NCBI RefSeq assembly: GCF_002836475.1
Contig: NZ_PJBJ01000030.1
Span: 1,334,322 to 1,398,321 of the forward strand
Direction of reading: 5' to 3'
Length of the DNA stretch: 64,000 nucleotides
DNA from: Flavobacterium sp. ALD4
Lineage (GTDB): Bacteria; Bacteroidota; Bacteroidia; Flavobacteriales; Flavobacteriaceae
Shown here: positions 24,177-33,825 of the stretch, piece after piece
How positions within the stretch are numbered: position 1 is the first letter of the stretch
Layout: every line of letters begins with the position of its first letter
Program-made: the position numbers and the translations under genes
Notes under the pieces: model-generated
Databases searched by the model: none
What the model was told of the DNA's origin: nothing
The model's input: only the letters and a program-made list of their open reading frames with translations

Positions 24177-26861
24177 ATGGCAGAAAAAGCAGCAGAAACG
24201 AAGTATTTAAAATTATCAGGTTTAGAACCCTTAATCATTACTCCAGAAAGTAATTTTGTAAATGTTGGGGAGCGAACTAATGTTACTGGGTCTAGAAAAT
24301 TTTTGCGCCTTATTAAAGAAGAAAAATATGCTGAAGCCCTAGCTGTAGCGAGAGATCAGGTAGAAGGTGGCGCCCAAATCATCGATATTAATATGGATGA
24401 AGGGCTGCTGGATGGTGTTTATGCCATGACTACTTTTTTAAATTTAATTGCTTCTGAACCAGATATTTCTCGAGTGCCTTTGATGATTGATAGTTCTAAA
24501 TGGGAAATTATCGAAGCGGGATTGAAAGTAGCTCAAGGTAAAAGTATCGTAAACTCTATTTCCTTGAAAGAAGGTGAAGAGAACTTTATTCGTCAAGCTA
24601 AATTAGTAAAACGGTACGGTGCCGCAGTGATTATAATGGCATTTGACGAAACAGGTCAAGCGGATAATTACGAAAGACGTATCGAAATTTGTAAGCGTTC
24701 CTATGATATATTAGTGGATGTAGTGGGCTTCTCTGCCGAAGATATTATTTTTGATCCCAATATTTTTCCAGTTGCAACTGGGATGGACGAACATAAATTA
24801 AATGCGCTGGATTTTTTCAGAGCGACTAAATGGATCAGAGAGAACCTGCCGCATGCAAATGTAAGTGGAGGGGTTAGTAATGTGTCTTTTTCATTTAGGG
24901 GAAATGACACGGTGCGGGAAGCGATGCATTCTGTTTTCTTGTATCATGCGATTCAAAACGGAATGACGATGGGGATCGTAAATCCAGAAATGCTGTCGAT
25001 TTATGATGAGATTCCAAAAGATCTTTTAGAGCATGTGGAAGATGTGATTCTCAATCGACGCGATGATGCTACAGAACGGTTATTAGACTTTGCTGAAAAT
25101 GTAAAAGGGGATGTGAGAACTACTGAAAAAGCGATTCAAGAATGGCGTTCAGGAACAATTCAGGAAAGACTGACTCATTCTTTGGTAAGAGGAGTGGATG
25201 AATTTATACTTTTAGATATTGAAGAAGCGAGGTTAGCAGCTTCAAAACCGATTGAGGTAATCGAGATTAATTTGATGACTGGTATGAATGTCGTAGGAGA
25301 CCTGTTTGGAAGCGGAAAAATGTTTTTGCCTCAGGTAGTGAAATCAGCAAGGGTAATGAAAAAAGCAGTAGCTTATTTATTGCCATTTATTGAAGCTTCC
25401 AAGGAAGCCGGCGACAAAAGAGGGAATGGAAAAATTCTTATGGCGACAGTGAAGGGGGATGTCCATGATATTGGAAAAAATATTGTAGCTGTCGTTTTAG
25501 CTTGTAATAATTATGAGATTGTCGATTTGGGAGTGATGGTAACTCCAGAGCGAATTATAGCAGCTGCAATAGAGCACAATGTAGATATCATTGGTTTAAG
25601 TGGGTTGATTACGCCTTCATTAGATGAAATGGTTTATTTGGCCAAAGAATTAGACAAACAAAATATAAAAATTCCAATCATGATTGGTGGTGCAACAACA
25701 TCACGCGCACACACCGCTGTTAAAATTGCTCCGCAATACAGACAAACAGTAATTCACGTAAATGATGCTTCTAGAGCGGTAACGGTTGCCGGTAGCTTAT
25801 TAAACAGTGATAAAAAAATATATGCAGCCTCAATCAGGGAAGAATATGACGCTTTTAGAGAGACTTTTTTAAACCGTTCCAGAGATAAAAATTTCTTGTC
25901 AATTGAGCAAGCGCGTAAAAATAAATTACAATTGGATTGGGATAAATATACTCCTATGATACCTAATTTTATTGGGCAAAAAACAATAGAAGTAGACTTA
26001 GAGGGGCTAGTTCCTTATATCGATTGGACCCCATTTTTTAGAACATGGCAATTGTTTGGTAAATATCCTGCTATTCTTAGTGATGATGTTGTGGGCGAAG
26101 AAGCGACTTCCGTTTTTGCAGATGCGAAGGAAATGTTAAAAGTTATTTTGAAAGAAAAGAAACTGACAGCTAAAGGAATTTATGGTATTTTTCCAGCGAA
26201 TCAAGTTAACGATGATGATATTGAGTTGAGAAATGAGAACGGGAAAGTGTTGGAGAAGTTCTTGACTTTGCGCCAGCAATCCCATAAAACAAAAGGAGCG
26301 CCAAACATCGCTTTGTCTGACTTTATAGCGCCTAAAGACAGCGGGAAAACGGACTATATGGGAGCATTTTGTGTAACTACCGGTTTTGGGGTTGATGAAT
26401 GGGCAGCAGAATTTGAAAAGGATTTAGACGATTATAATTCGATAATGGTAAAAGCATTGGCAGACCGTTTTGCGGAAGCTTTTGCTGAATACCTACACGA
26501 AAAAGTAAGAAAAGAAATCTGGGGTTATGCAGCTGATGAGGTTTTAAGTACCGACGATATGATTGCAGAAACTTATAAAGGTATTAGACCAGCTCCGGGT
26601 TATCCCGCTTGTCCTGATCATCTGGAAAAACCAACTATCTGGAAATTACTAAATGTTGAAGAAGAAATCGGGGTGACATTGACAGAGAGTATGGCAATGT
26701 GGCCCGCATCGTCAGTATCAGGCTATTATTTTGGGAATCCAGAAAGTAAATATTTCGGACTTGGAAAGATAAAAGAAGATCAAGTGATTGATTATGCAAA
26801 GCGTAGAAGTGTACCAACTGAAGTAGCTATGAAGTGGTTAAACCCAAACATAGCAGATTAG
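24177..26861 (+). CDS. metH: methionine synthase, folate-, cobalamin- and activation-domain part
   Basis: An 894-residue remainder of MetH, transferring methyl from methyltetrahydrofolate via cobalamin to homocysteine. Domains in order: pterin-binding barrel ([16 protein letters not shown], residues 20-290), cobalamin cap and B12 domain with the DxHxxG motif [11 protein letters not shown] (near 430), then the SAM-binding reactivation domain ([12 protein letters not shown] near 800). Together with the 22840 gene it makes a full enzyme split in two. The 335-base gap between them carries a palindrome and a repeat. Confidence 0.95.
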   Translation: MAEKAAETKYLKLSGLEPLIITPESNFVNVGERTNVTGSRKFLRLIKEEKYAEALAVARDQVEGGAQIIDINMDEGLLDGVYAMTTFLNLIASEPDISRVPLMIDSSKWEIIEAGLKVAQGKSIVNSISLKEGEENFIRQAKLVKRYGAAVIIMAFDETGQADNYERRIEICKRSYDILVDVVGFSAEDIIFDPNIFPVATGMDEHKLNALDFFRATKWIRENLPHANVSGGVSNVSFSFRGNDTVREAMHSVFLYHAIQNGMTMGIVNPEMLSIYDEIPKDLLEHVEDVILNRRDDATERLLDFAENVKGDVRTTEKAIQEWRSGTIQERLTHSLVRGVDEFILLDIEEARLAASKPIEVIEINLMTGMNVVGDLFGSGKMFLPQVVKSARVMKKAVAYLLPFIEASKEAGDKRGNGKILMATVKGDVHDIGKNIVAVVLACNNYEIVDLGVMVTPERIIAAAIEHNVDIIGLSGLITPSLDEMVYLAKELDKQNIKIPIMIGGATTSRAHTAVKIAPQYRQTVIHVNDASRAVTVAGSLLNSDKKIYAASIREEYDAFRETFLNRSRDKNFLSIEQARKNKLQLDWDKYTPMIPNFIGQKTIEVDLEGLVPYIDWTPFFRTWQLFGKYPAILSDDVVGEEATSVFADAKEMLKVILKEKKLTAKGIYGIFPANQVNDDDIELRNENGKVLEKFLTLRQQSHKTKGAPNIALSDFIAPKDSGKTDYMGAFCVTTGFGVDEWAAEFEKDLDDYNSIMVKALADRFAEAFAEYLHEKVRKEIWGYAADEVLSTDDMIAETYKGIRPAPGYPACPDHLEKPTIWKLLNVEEEIGVTLTESMAMWPASSVSGYYFGNPESKYFGLGKIKEDQVIDYAKRRSVPTEVAMKWLNPNIAD

Positions 26862-26954
26862 GGACCCTTCGGGTAACTAGAAAAGATAATGATTAATAAT
26901 AATCCTGACGACCTCTTTCAGGAATTCTCTCTTCGGGGATTAAGGGGCTGAATT

Positions 26955-27911
26955 ATGAAAGTAACAAATCACATAGAAGATGCCAAAGGAGAAACATTAT
27001 TCTCATTTGAAATTATTCCGCCACAAAAAGGGAAAAGCATCCAAGACCTGTATGACAATATTGATCCGTTGATGGAGTTTAAACCACCATTTATTGATGT
27101 AACTACTTCGAGAGAAGAGTTTATTTATGTAGATAAGGGAAATGGTTTACTTGATAAAAAACTAACTAGAATGCGTCCAGGGACATTAGGGATTTGTGCG
27201 TCTATAAAACATAAATATGATGTAGATACCGTACCGCATGTACTTTGCGGTGGTTTTACAAAAGAAGAAACTGAATATTTATTGGTAGATTGTCATTATT
27301 TAGGAATCAATAATGTGATGGCTTTGCGTGGTGATGCTATGAAAGACGAACAATCTTTTGTTCCAAAAATAGGGGGGAATAACTTTGCCGTAGACTTAGT
27401 TCAACAAATAAAGCTACTAAATGAGGGGAAATATATGCATGATGTAATGCATGTTGATAATAAAGCTAATTTTTGTATTGGAGTAGCGGGTTATCCGGAG
27501 AAACATTTAGAATCACCATCGCTATTATCAGATTTAAAAAGACTAAAAGCAAAAGTTGATGCAGGCGCTGATTATGTGGTAACACAAATGTTTTTTGATA
27601 ATGCAAAATACTTTGAGTTTGTTGCCAAAGCACGCGAAATGGGAATTATGGTTCCTATCATTCCCGGAATTAAGCCATTAGCAGTTCAAAGGCACCTACA
27701 AATATTACCGCAGATTTTCAGGATAGATTTGCCCGAAGATTTAATACAAGCCGTAGAGGGATGTAAAACAAATGCTGATATAAAAGAGGTAGGTATCGAA
27801 TGGGCTATTCAACAATCATTAGAACTTAAAGCGGCGGGAGTTCCTGTTTTGCATTATTATTCTATGGGAAAATCAGAGAATATCAGACAAATTGCCAGTA
27901 AGATTTTTTAA
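26955..27911 (+). CDS. metF: 5,10-methylenetetrahydrofolate reductase
   Basis: An FAD enzyme making the methyltetrahydrofolate used by MetH. It has 318 residues, a slightly long bacterial MetF. SFEIIPPQKG near residue 16 carries the catalytic Glu, ALRGD the folate site, GVAGYPEKH and YVVTQMFFDNAKYFEF the flavin site, and GIKPL follows. It lies 93 bases after metH with no terminator seen, so it is likely in the same SAM-repressed transcript. Confidence 0.95.
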   Translation: MKVTNHIEDAKGETLFSFEIIPPQKGKSIQDLYDNIDPLMEFKPPFIDVTTSREEFIYVDKGNGLLDKKLTRMRPGTLGICASIKHKYDVDTVPHVLCGGFTKEETEYLLVDCHYLGINNVMALRGDAMKDEQSFVPKIGGNNFAVDLVQQIKLLNEGKYMHDVMHVDNKANFCIGVAGYPEKHLESPSLLSDLKRLKAKVDAGADYVVTQMFFDNAKYFEFVAKAREMGIMVPIIPGIKPLAVQRHLQILPQIFRIDLPEDLIQAVEGCKTNADIKEVGIEWAIQQSLELKAAGVPVLHYYSMGKSENIRQIASKIF

Positions 27912-27978
27912 TTGACGACTAAAAAAGTTTGATTGTAGTGGCATTAAAGAAGTTAAGTGGATTGAGGGCAAATTTTAT

Positions 27979-28010
27979 TTTGGAGAAAGGTTTTTAAAGA
28001 CTTATATTTG
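27979..28010 (+). promoter_or_regulatory. promoter of the lipoprotein gene
   Basis: TTTG (27979-27982) and TATATTTG (28003-28010) are 20 bases apart, a full consensus match, with a leader of about 20 bases. Confidence 0.6.
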
Positions 28011-28036
28011 ATTATCACCAAAATAAATACGCTGCT

Positions 28037-28480
28037 ATGAAATCATATTTTTACTTCCTCTTTATTTTTTTAATGACATTGACATCTTGTAAAGATGAAA
28101 GCGTAAAACAGGTTGATACTAATTCAACAAATGTGGTGCCTTTTTATCAGAATGTCACAACGCCTAATAATCCGGCAGTGGCGCCATCTGTGAATCAACA
28201 GGCAACTTCAGTAGCTCCAGTGTCGGTAGCTAAAGGAATGAATCCGCAACACGGTCAGGCTGGGCATCGTTGTGATATCGCTGTCGGCGCTCCGCTAAAT
28301 TCGCCGGTTGCAGCCACGGCAAATAGTCAGCCTCAAAGTGCTCCTGCTACAACTTATACAGTAAATAATACAGCAGCCTCGGCAGAAGCAACGCCTACAG
28401 CTGAAGGAATGAATCCGCCACATGGACAACAAAATCACAGATGTGATATTGCAGTGGGGGCTCCTTTGGATAGTAAGTAG
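28037..28480 (+). CDS. lipoprotein with duplicated HGQ..HRCDIAVGAPL motif
   Basis: A 147-residue protein. MKSYFYFLFIFLMTLTSC is a lipoprotein signal with lipobox LTSC. The middle is low-complexity (Ala, Pro, Thr, Val). Two near-identical units occur, GMNPQHGQAGHRCDIAVG near residue 72 and GMNPPHGQQNHRCDIAVG at the C-terminus, each with two His and one Cys that could bind metal or heme. I know similar C-terminal units in other Bacteroidota proteins but no assigned function. Confidence 0.75.
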   Translation: MKSYFYFLFIFLMTLTSCKDESVKQVDTNSTNVVPFYQNVTTPNNPAVAPSVNQQATSVAPVSVAKGMNPQHGQAGHRCDIAVGAPLNSPVAATANSQPQSAPATTYTVNNTAASAEATPTAEGMNPPHGQQNHRCDIAVGAPLDSK

Positions 28481-28504
28481 TTGTTACTTTATTATAACAC
28501 AAAT

Positions 28505-28554
28505 AAAAAAGCTCGCTTAAATCCCATTATTTGGGGATTTAAGCGAGCTTTTTC
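28505..28554. terminator. bidirectional terminator
   Basis: AAAAAGCTCGCTTAAATCCC and GGGATTTAAGCGAGCTTTTT form a very long perfect stem between the convergent lipoprotein and gldA genes. Confidence 0.9.
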
Positions 28555-28608
28555 TCTGTAATTTATGTAAAATCTTTGGGTGAACACTGAAAAACGGTTC
28601 GCTGAACA

Positions 28609-29508
28609 CTACTTCTTCGTGATTTCTCTAAAGATTGCTTCCAGATTCTTGTTTTTTTGATTCAGTTGAAGTGTTTTTAAACCATTTGCTGTAGCAAAAT
28701 CAAAAACCGCAGGTCGCATATCTTTGTCGGTTTTAAAAGTCAATTCCCAAATCATGTCATGCGTGTTTTTACAGGAAGTAAGGTTTTCTATTTTAGCAAT
28801 AGCCTGTTCCTCTATTTTATAATCAAATTCCACTTCGATTACTTGTTCTTTATCGGCGGAGATTAAATGATCTAATTTTTTATCGGCTACGATTTTCCCG
28901 TTATTGATGATAATGACACGGTCGCATATTGCTTCCACTTCCTGCATGATGTGCGTGGAAAGAAAAACAGTTTTGTCTTTACCTGCATTTTTGATAACGT
29001 TACGTATTTCGATTAATTGATTCGGATCTAAACCAGTTGTTGGTTCGTCTAAAATCAGAACATCGGGATTATGAAGTAAAGCATTAGCAAGCCCTACACG
29101 TTGACGGTACCCTTTAGAGAGTTGTCCTATTTTTTTGTGACTTTCTGTAGTTAAGCCAGTCATTTGTACTACTTCCTCGATACGTGATTTGGCAACTTTA
29201 TAGATATCGGCATTAAAAGCTAGATATTCCCGCACATACAAATCCAAATACAACGGATTGTGTTCCGGCAAATAACCGATAGAAAGCTGTACGGCTTTTT
29301 GATCTGAGGTTACATTATGACCATTCACCAAGGCAGTTCCTTTATCGGCAGCAATATAAGTAGTCAGTATTTTCATTAAAGTAGATTTTCCGGCTCCATT
29401 CGGACCCAAGAAACCAACGATTTCTCCTTTTTTGACAGAAAACGAAATATTGTCTAATGCCTTTTGGGCACCATAACTTTTAGATATATTATTTACTTGT
29501 ATTGACAT
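28609..29508 (-). CDS. gldA: gliding motility ABC transporter ATP-binding subunit GldA
   Basis: A 299-residue ABC ATPase. Walker A is GFLGPNGAGKSTLMKIL, the signature LSKGYRQRVGLANALL, Walker B VLILDEPTTGLDP and the switch His is in LSTHIMQE. Sequence and length match GldA of Flavobacterium johnsoniae as I recall it, which works with GldF/GldG and is needed for gliding. GldF and GldG genes are not adjacent here; gldA stands alone, as in F. johnsoniae. Confidence 0.9.
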   Translation of the reverse strand: MSIQVNNISKSYGAQKALDNISFSVKKGEIVGFLGPNGAGKSTLMKILTTYIAADKGTALVNGHNVTSDQKAVQLSIGYLPEHNPLYLDLYVREYLAFNADIYKVAKSRIEEVVQMTGLTTESHKKIGQLSKGYRQRVGLANALLHNPDVLILDEPTTGLDPNQLIEIRNVIKNAGKDKTVFLSTHIMQEVEAICDRVIIINNGKIVADKKLDHLISADKEQVIEVEFDYKIEEQAIAKIENLTSCKNTHDMIWELTFKTDKDMRPAVFDFATANGLKTLQLNQKNKNLEAIFREITKK

Positions 29509-29524
29509 GACGTAGTATTTGTTG

Positions 29525-29532
29525 CAAAAGTA
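29525..29532 (-). promoter_or_regulatory. gldA promoter (-7 element)
   Basis: It reads TACTTTTG on the minus strand, 17 bases before the gldA start, giving a nearly leaderless message. No -33 was recognised. The rest of the gap to 29869 holds only a short GTCTCG-T-CGAGAC palindrome (29650-29662). Confidence 0.45.
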
Positions 29533-29869
29533 AACAGAAAAAAGATTGATTTGTTATTTTTTGAATACATTTGAGAATGAATTTATTGTTAATTTTTATC
29601 CCGTTTGGGACTTTATATTGGTAGAATAATTATTATTTATGGCAACTTTGTCTCGTCGAGACTTAACAAATTATGGCAAATACATGTCCCCATTAATAAC
29701 ATATTTTATTGCTACAGATATTAGGTATTAAAGTAACAAGAGCAGTATTTTAAATAAATAAGCATTTTTGTTTTTATCGTGAATTCCATCCAAATGAATA
29801 AGATAACAAACAGTATTATTTTCCCAGTTAGATTGATATATTTATAAAAATTTTTAAAAAGTATAGGGT

Positions 29870-31123
29870 ATGGGCAAAGCAACTAGTGAGTCAGGTAGTT
29901 TATTTAAAACTTATAGTAGTATCATATGGCTTCTTTGCGGAATTACGGCAGGGAGTATATTGGGTTTGGTTTTTGGTGAAGATGTGGAAGTTATCAAACC
30001 GTTAGGTGATATATTTTTGAATTTACTTTTTACGGCAATTATTCCTTTGATTTTCTTTACGATTGCTTCGTCTATTGCGAGTCTTGAGAAATCAGAAAAG
30101 TTAGGAAAGTTATTTGTCGTTGTCATTGGCGTTTTTTTAAGCACAGTAATTATTTCGGCAATTTTGATGATGATTGGCGTGTTACTTTTTCCTATTCATC
30201 AGGATATTATCATTTCGAAAATTCCATTAGAAAGCATGCAGAGTGCGAGCGCAGGGTCTCAAATAACAGAGTTGCTCACAGCCAATGATTTTTATAAATT
30301 ACTTTCAAGAGAAAAAATGTTAGCTTTAATTATCTTTTCTTTCTTGATTGGATTTGCAAGTTTGCGTTCTGGAGAAAAAGGAACGAGCTTTAGAAGCTTC
30401 TTAAGTTCAGGGGATGAGGTGATGAAGCAATTGCTACACTTAATAATGAAAACGGCTCCAATAGGATTGGGAGCTTATTTCGCTTATCAGGTGGGTATAT
30501 TTGGGCCGCAATTATTTGGCGCTTATGCTAAACCATTAGGTCTTTATTATGGAGTTTGTGCTTTCTATTTTGTTATTTTCTTTAGTTTATATGCGTTTAT
30601 CGCTGGAGGGACAAATGGGTTAAAAGTATTTTGGGGAAACAATATCACCCCTTCATTGACCGCTTTAGGAACTTGCAGCAGTATTGCCACCATTCCAGCT
30701 AATCTGGAAGCAACAGAGAAAATGCACATTCCAGCTCATATTAGGAACATCGCTATTCCACTGGGTGCTCCTTTACACAAAGACGGTTCTAGTATGTCCT
30801 CAATTATAAAGATAGCCGTTATTTTTGCTATGTTCGGAAAAGATCTTAGCGATCCACATACTTTGTTGGTTGCTTTGGGTATTACAATAATAGTTTCAGT
30901 GGTCGAGGGCGGAATCCCAAACGGCGGATATATCGGGGAGATTCTCGCTATCACTATTTATGGCTTTCCAATGGAACAGGCTTTACCGGCAGCTATGATT
31001 GTGGGAACTTTAGTGGATCCTATGGCAACATTGTTAAATGCGAATGGTGATGTAGTTTCAGCGATGTTAATTACCCGCATTTCGGAAGGAAAAAAATGGC
31101 TTTCAAATGCAGTGACTGCATAA
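29870..31123 (+). CDS. dicarboxylate/amino acid:cation symporter
   Basis: A 417-residue transporter of the DAACS/SDF family (GltP/DctA type), moving glutamate, aspartate or C4-dicarboxylates with Na+ or H+. It has about eight hydrophobic segments. The serine-rich hairpin SLTALGTCSSIATIP and the conserved APLHKDGSSM and DPMATLLNANGD motifs form the substrate and cation sites. It is single-gene by spacing. The exact substrate is not determinable. Confidence 0.92.
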   Translation: MGKATSESGSLFKTYSSIIWLLCGITAGSILGLVFGEDVEVIKPLGDIFLNLLFTAIIPLIFFTIASSIASLEKSEKLGKLFVVVIGVFLSTVIISAILMMIGVLLFPIHQDIIISKIPLESMQSASAGSQITELLTANDFYKLLSREKMLALIIFSFLIGFASLRSGEKGTSFRSFLSSGDEVMKQLLHLIMKTAPIGLGAYFAYQVGIFGPQLFGAYAKPLGLYYGVCAFYFVIFFSLYAFIAGGTNGLKVFWGNNITPSLTALGTCSSIATIPANLEATEKMHIPAHIRNIAIPLGAPLHKDGSSMSSIIKIAVIFAMFGKDLSDPHTLLVALGITIIVSVVEGGIPNGGYIGEILAITIYGFPMEQALPAAMIVGTLVDPMATLLNANGDVVSAMLITRISEGKKWLSNAVTA

Positions 31124-31347
31124 TCTGTTTTTGTAAATTATTTTCAAACAAAAGCAGCTGTTTTTGTTACGGAACGTGTTTATAGGCAGTTGCTTAAATA
31201 CTGTTTTAGGTCGCTTTTTTTAACTATTGTGTAATTAAAAACTAGTTTTGAAGAGAATTCCTTTTTAGTTTGGTAAAACTGGGATTTTTTTTTGGTGGAC
31301 TCGAAATAATTTATAAATTAGCACAGAATTAATATACAACGCACACA

Positions 31348-31428
31348 ATGTTAAACAATCGATTTTATTTTAGCAATACTTATTATTTCTTCTGGAAAGA
31401 GGAAAGGGATTGTGGTATGGTTATTTAA
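31348..31428 (+). CDS. aromatic leader peptide (attenuator)
   Basis: A 26-codon ORF whose residues 6-16 are FYFSNTYYFFW, so eight of eleven codons are Phe, Tyr or Trp. It ends TAA at 31426-31428. It lies upstream of an antiterminator/terminator pair before prephenate dehydratase. Stalling at these codons when aromatic aminoacyl-tRNA is short would favour the antiterminator. This is the classical leader-peptide logic; the peptide itself needs no other role. Confidence 0.8.
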   Translation: MLNNRFYFSNTYYFFWKEERDCGMVI

Positions 31429-31489
31429 TTAGAAAATTAAATTTATAATTATAGATATACAATCCCGATGCAAATCGGGATTTTTTTTT
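31406..31489 (+). promoter_or_regulatory. attenuator of the aromatic amino acid operon
   Basis: GGGATTGT (31406-31413, within the end of the leader ORF) is perfectly complementary to ACAATCCC (31459-31466). The latter overlaps the 5' arm of a strong terminator, AATCCCGAT (31461-31469) with ATCGGGATT (31474-31482) and a T run. The two pairings exclude each other, giving a transcription on/off switch read by ribosome position on the leader. Confidence 0.82.
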
Positions 31490-31506
31490 GCTTAAAAGTT
31501 TGTTAT

Positions 31507-32334
31507 ATGAATGCTAAAATTGCAATACAAGGTATAAAAGGTTCTTTTCATCATCAGGTGGCACAGGAATATTACGAGCATAGCGTAGTAGTAGACGAAT
31601 GCTTGTCTTTTGAAGAATTGGTAGATAGTTTGCTTTCGGGCAGAGCAGGTCAGGCAGTTATGGCAATAGAAAATTCAATTGCGGGACCTATTATTCCTAA
31701 TTATGCTTTAATAGACAAGCACAATTTACATATAATAGGGGAACATTATCTAAGAATTCATCAAAATTTGATGGCGCTTAAAGGCCAAAAAATAGAGGAT
31801 ATTGTAGAAGTACATTCGCATCCGATGGCGTTGTTACAATGTATGGATTTCTTTAAAAATTACCCAAACATAAAATTAGTTGAGGATAAAGATACTGCCG
31901 AAACGGCCCGTAGAATACAGGAAAATCAGTTAAAAGGGATTGCTGCAATTGCCAGTGTAACCGCCTCTGAAATGTATGATTTGGAAATTTTAGCTCCAGA
32001 GATTCAGACGATAAAAAACAACATGACCCGTTTTGTCATTATTAAAAAAGAAAATTCATTTCTGGCAGAAGAAGATATCAATAGGGCTTCTTTAAAATTT
32101 GAATTGGATCATAAGCGTGGTAGTCTGGCAGCAGTACTAAATGTGATGAGTGATTGCAAAATGAATTTAACAAAAATTCAATCCTTACCAAAAATAGAAA
32201 CCCCATGGAAATATTCCTTTTTCGTAGATGTGACTTTCGAAAAGTATGCCGACTATGCAAAAACAAAATCACTATTGAAAATTATGGCAGAATACTTTAA
32301 AGTATTGGGAGAATATAAAAACACGAAACCATAA
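31507..32334 (+). CDS. pheA: prephenate dehydratase
   Basis: Converts prephenate to phenylpyruvate for phenylalanine. The 275-residue start at 31507 (MNAKIAIQGIKGSFHHQ) is preferred, since the upstream in-frame ATG at 31468 lies inside the terminator. ENSIAGPI and NNMTRFVII (the TRF motif) are the catalytic region. The C-terminal ACT domain starts about residue 185 (LDHKRGSLAAVLNVM) and binds phenylalanine for feedback. No chorismate mutase domain is attached; that activity is fused to DAHP synthase downstream. Confidence 0.93.
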   Translation: MNAKIAIQGIKGSFHHQVAQEYYEHSVVVDECLSFEELVDSLLSGRAGQAVMAIENSIAGPIIPNYALIDKHNLHIIGEHYLRIHQNLMALKGQKIEDIVEVHSHPMALLQCMDFFKNYPNIKLVEDKDTAETARRIQENQLKGIAAIASVTASEMYDLEILAPEIQTIKNNMTRFVIIKKENSFLAEEDINRASLKFELDHKRGSLAAVLNVMSDCKMNLTKIQSLPKIETPWKYSFFVDVTFEKYADYAKTKSLLKIMAEYFKVLGEYKNTKP

Positions 32335-32368
32335 TCTAGCACTCGAAGCGAACAAATAAAATATAAAG

Positions 32369-32418
32369 TCCCCCATTTTCCAGTAATGGCCCCCCTTCCT
32401 TCGGAGGGGGTGGGGAGT
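32369..32418. repeat. compact GC-rich intergenic repeat
   Basis: TCCCCCATTTTCCAGTAATG and then CCCCCCTTCC-TTCGG-AGGGGGTGGGGAG form a palindrome-like block directly before the aminotransferase start. It is the short version of the repeats at 16151 and 17566. Confidence 0.5.
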
Positions 32419-32436
32419 AAAAATACAAATAACAAC

Positions 32437-33582
32437 ATGATTCAAGTAGCGAAACGTTTAGACATAATTGAAGAATACTATTTCTCTTCTAAATTGAGAG
32501 AAGTGCGACAATTGGCTTTAGAAGGTAAACCAATTATAAATATGGGAATTGGAAGCCCAGATTTACGTCCGTCACAATCCGTTATTGATGCTGTGAAACT
32601 AGCGTTAGAAGATGAAAATGCACATCAGTATCAGAGTTATCAGGGATTGCCGGAATTGCGAAAAAGTATGGCTGATTTTTATTTGAATAATTATGAGGTA
32701 GCCTTGAATCCCAATACGGAAATTTTGCCTTTGATGGGTTCTAAAGAAGGTATTATGCATATTTCATTGGCTTTTTTAAATGAAGGAGATGAAGTTTTGA
32801 TTCCAAATCCGGGTTATCCAACATATACTTCAGTAACAAACTTAGTGGGAGCAGTACCTGTTTACTATGATTTAAAAGAGGATACGAATTGGGAACCTGA
32901 TTTTGAAGCTTTAGAAAAATTAGATTTAACTAAGGTGAAAATTATGTGGATTGGCTATCCGCATATGCCAACAGGAGCAAGGGGAAGCTTGGGCTTGTTT
33001 GAAAAGTTAGTGGCTTTCGCCAAAAAACATCAAATATTGCTGATTAATGACAATCCGTATAGTTTTGTTTTGAATGATAATCCGATGAGTTTATTGCAGG
33101 TTAACGGCGCTAAGGATGTGGCGCTAGAACTCAACTCATTGAGTAAAACCTTCAACATGGCAGGATGGAGAGTGGGAATGGTGTTAGGAAATGCGAAGGC
33201 GATTGATGCTATATTGAAAGTGAAAAGCAATATGGACAGTGGTATGTTTTTCGGAATTCAAAAAGGAGCAATTGCTGCGCTTAACAGTGACAAATCTTGG
33301 TTTGATTCGATGAATGAAATTTATAAAAAACGCCGCGTCTTGACGGAGCAGTTAGCTGAGAAATTAGGTTGTAAAGTACATAAAGAAGGAGTCGGTTTAT
33401 TTGTTTGGGCTAAATTACCAGTAGGAAGTGTATCTGCAGAAAAGTTTATTGATCAGATTTTACAAGAGAAGTCTATTTTTATAGCACCGGGAACTATCTT
33501 TGGAAGTAACGGAGAGGGTTATATCCGATTTGCATTATGTGTGAAAGAAGAAAAAGTGCAGGAAGCAATTAATCGATTTTGA
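32437..33582 (+). CDS. class I/II aminotransferase, likely aromatic
   Basis: A PLP aminotransferase of 381 residues. The PLP lysine is Lys237 (NSLSKTFNMAGWR). MGIGSPDLRPS, GYPTYTSV, GYPHMPTGA and IRFALC are family blocks; the usual NPNNPTG loop is GYPHMPTG here. I start at 32437 (MIQVAKRLDIIEEYYFSS) because earlier codons read a repeat. Lying between prephenate dehydratase and dehydrogenase, it most likely transaminates phenylpyruvate or hydroxyphenylpyruvate, or prephenate; substrate is inferred. Confidence 0.88.
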   Translation: MIQVAKRLDIIEEYYFSSKLREVRQLALEGKPIINMGIGSPDLRPSQSVIDAVKLALEDENAHQYQSYQGLPELRKSMADFYLNNYEVALNPNTEILPLMGSKEGIMHISLAFLNEGDEVLIPNPGYPTYTSVTNLVGAVPVYYDLKEDTNWEPDFEALEKLDLTKVKIMWIGYPHMPTGARGSLGLFEKLVAFAKKHQILLINDNPYSFVLNDNPMSLLQVNGAKDVALELNSLSKTFNMAGWRVGMVLGNAKAIDAILKVKSNMDSGMFFGIQKGAIAALNSDKSWFDSMNEIYKKRRVLTEQLAEKLGCKVHKEGVGLFVWAKLPVGSVSAEKFIDQILQEKSIFIAPGTIFGSNGEGYIRFALCVKEEKVQEAINRF

Positions 33583-33701
33583 TTCTTCCCAGTCCTGTCC
33601 GAAGGGGGAAGACGATGTGGATGTGCGTGTGAAATAGTGAGGTCTATCGTGTCTGAATTATCATGGTAAATGACAAAGGTGCGGGTAAAAACATAAATAT
33701 C

Positions 33702-33794
33702 TAGCCCTGATAGCAGTGGAAATCCTTTTTTTAAGTAAATCCTGAAAGGTTTGCTCAAAAAAAATTGTAGCGAATAGCAGGAAATAGCTCCTGA
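33702..33794 (+). repeat. dispersed intergenic repeat, copy 3
   Basis: TAGCCCTGATAGCAGTGGAA opens and TTGTAGCGAATAGCAGGA closes the copy, with a T-rich then A-rich loop between. It lies just before tyrA. A small GC-rich hairpin (CTTCCC...GGGGAAG, 33587-33611) follows the aminotransferase stop. Confidence 0.65.
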
Positions 33795-33825
33795 TAAAAA
33801 TCAGAATAATTGTTAAAAATAAAAA

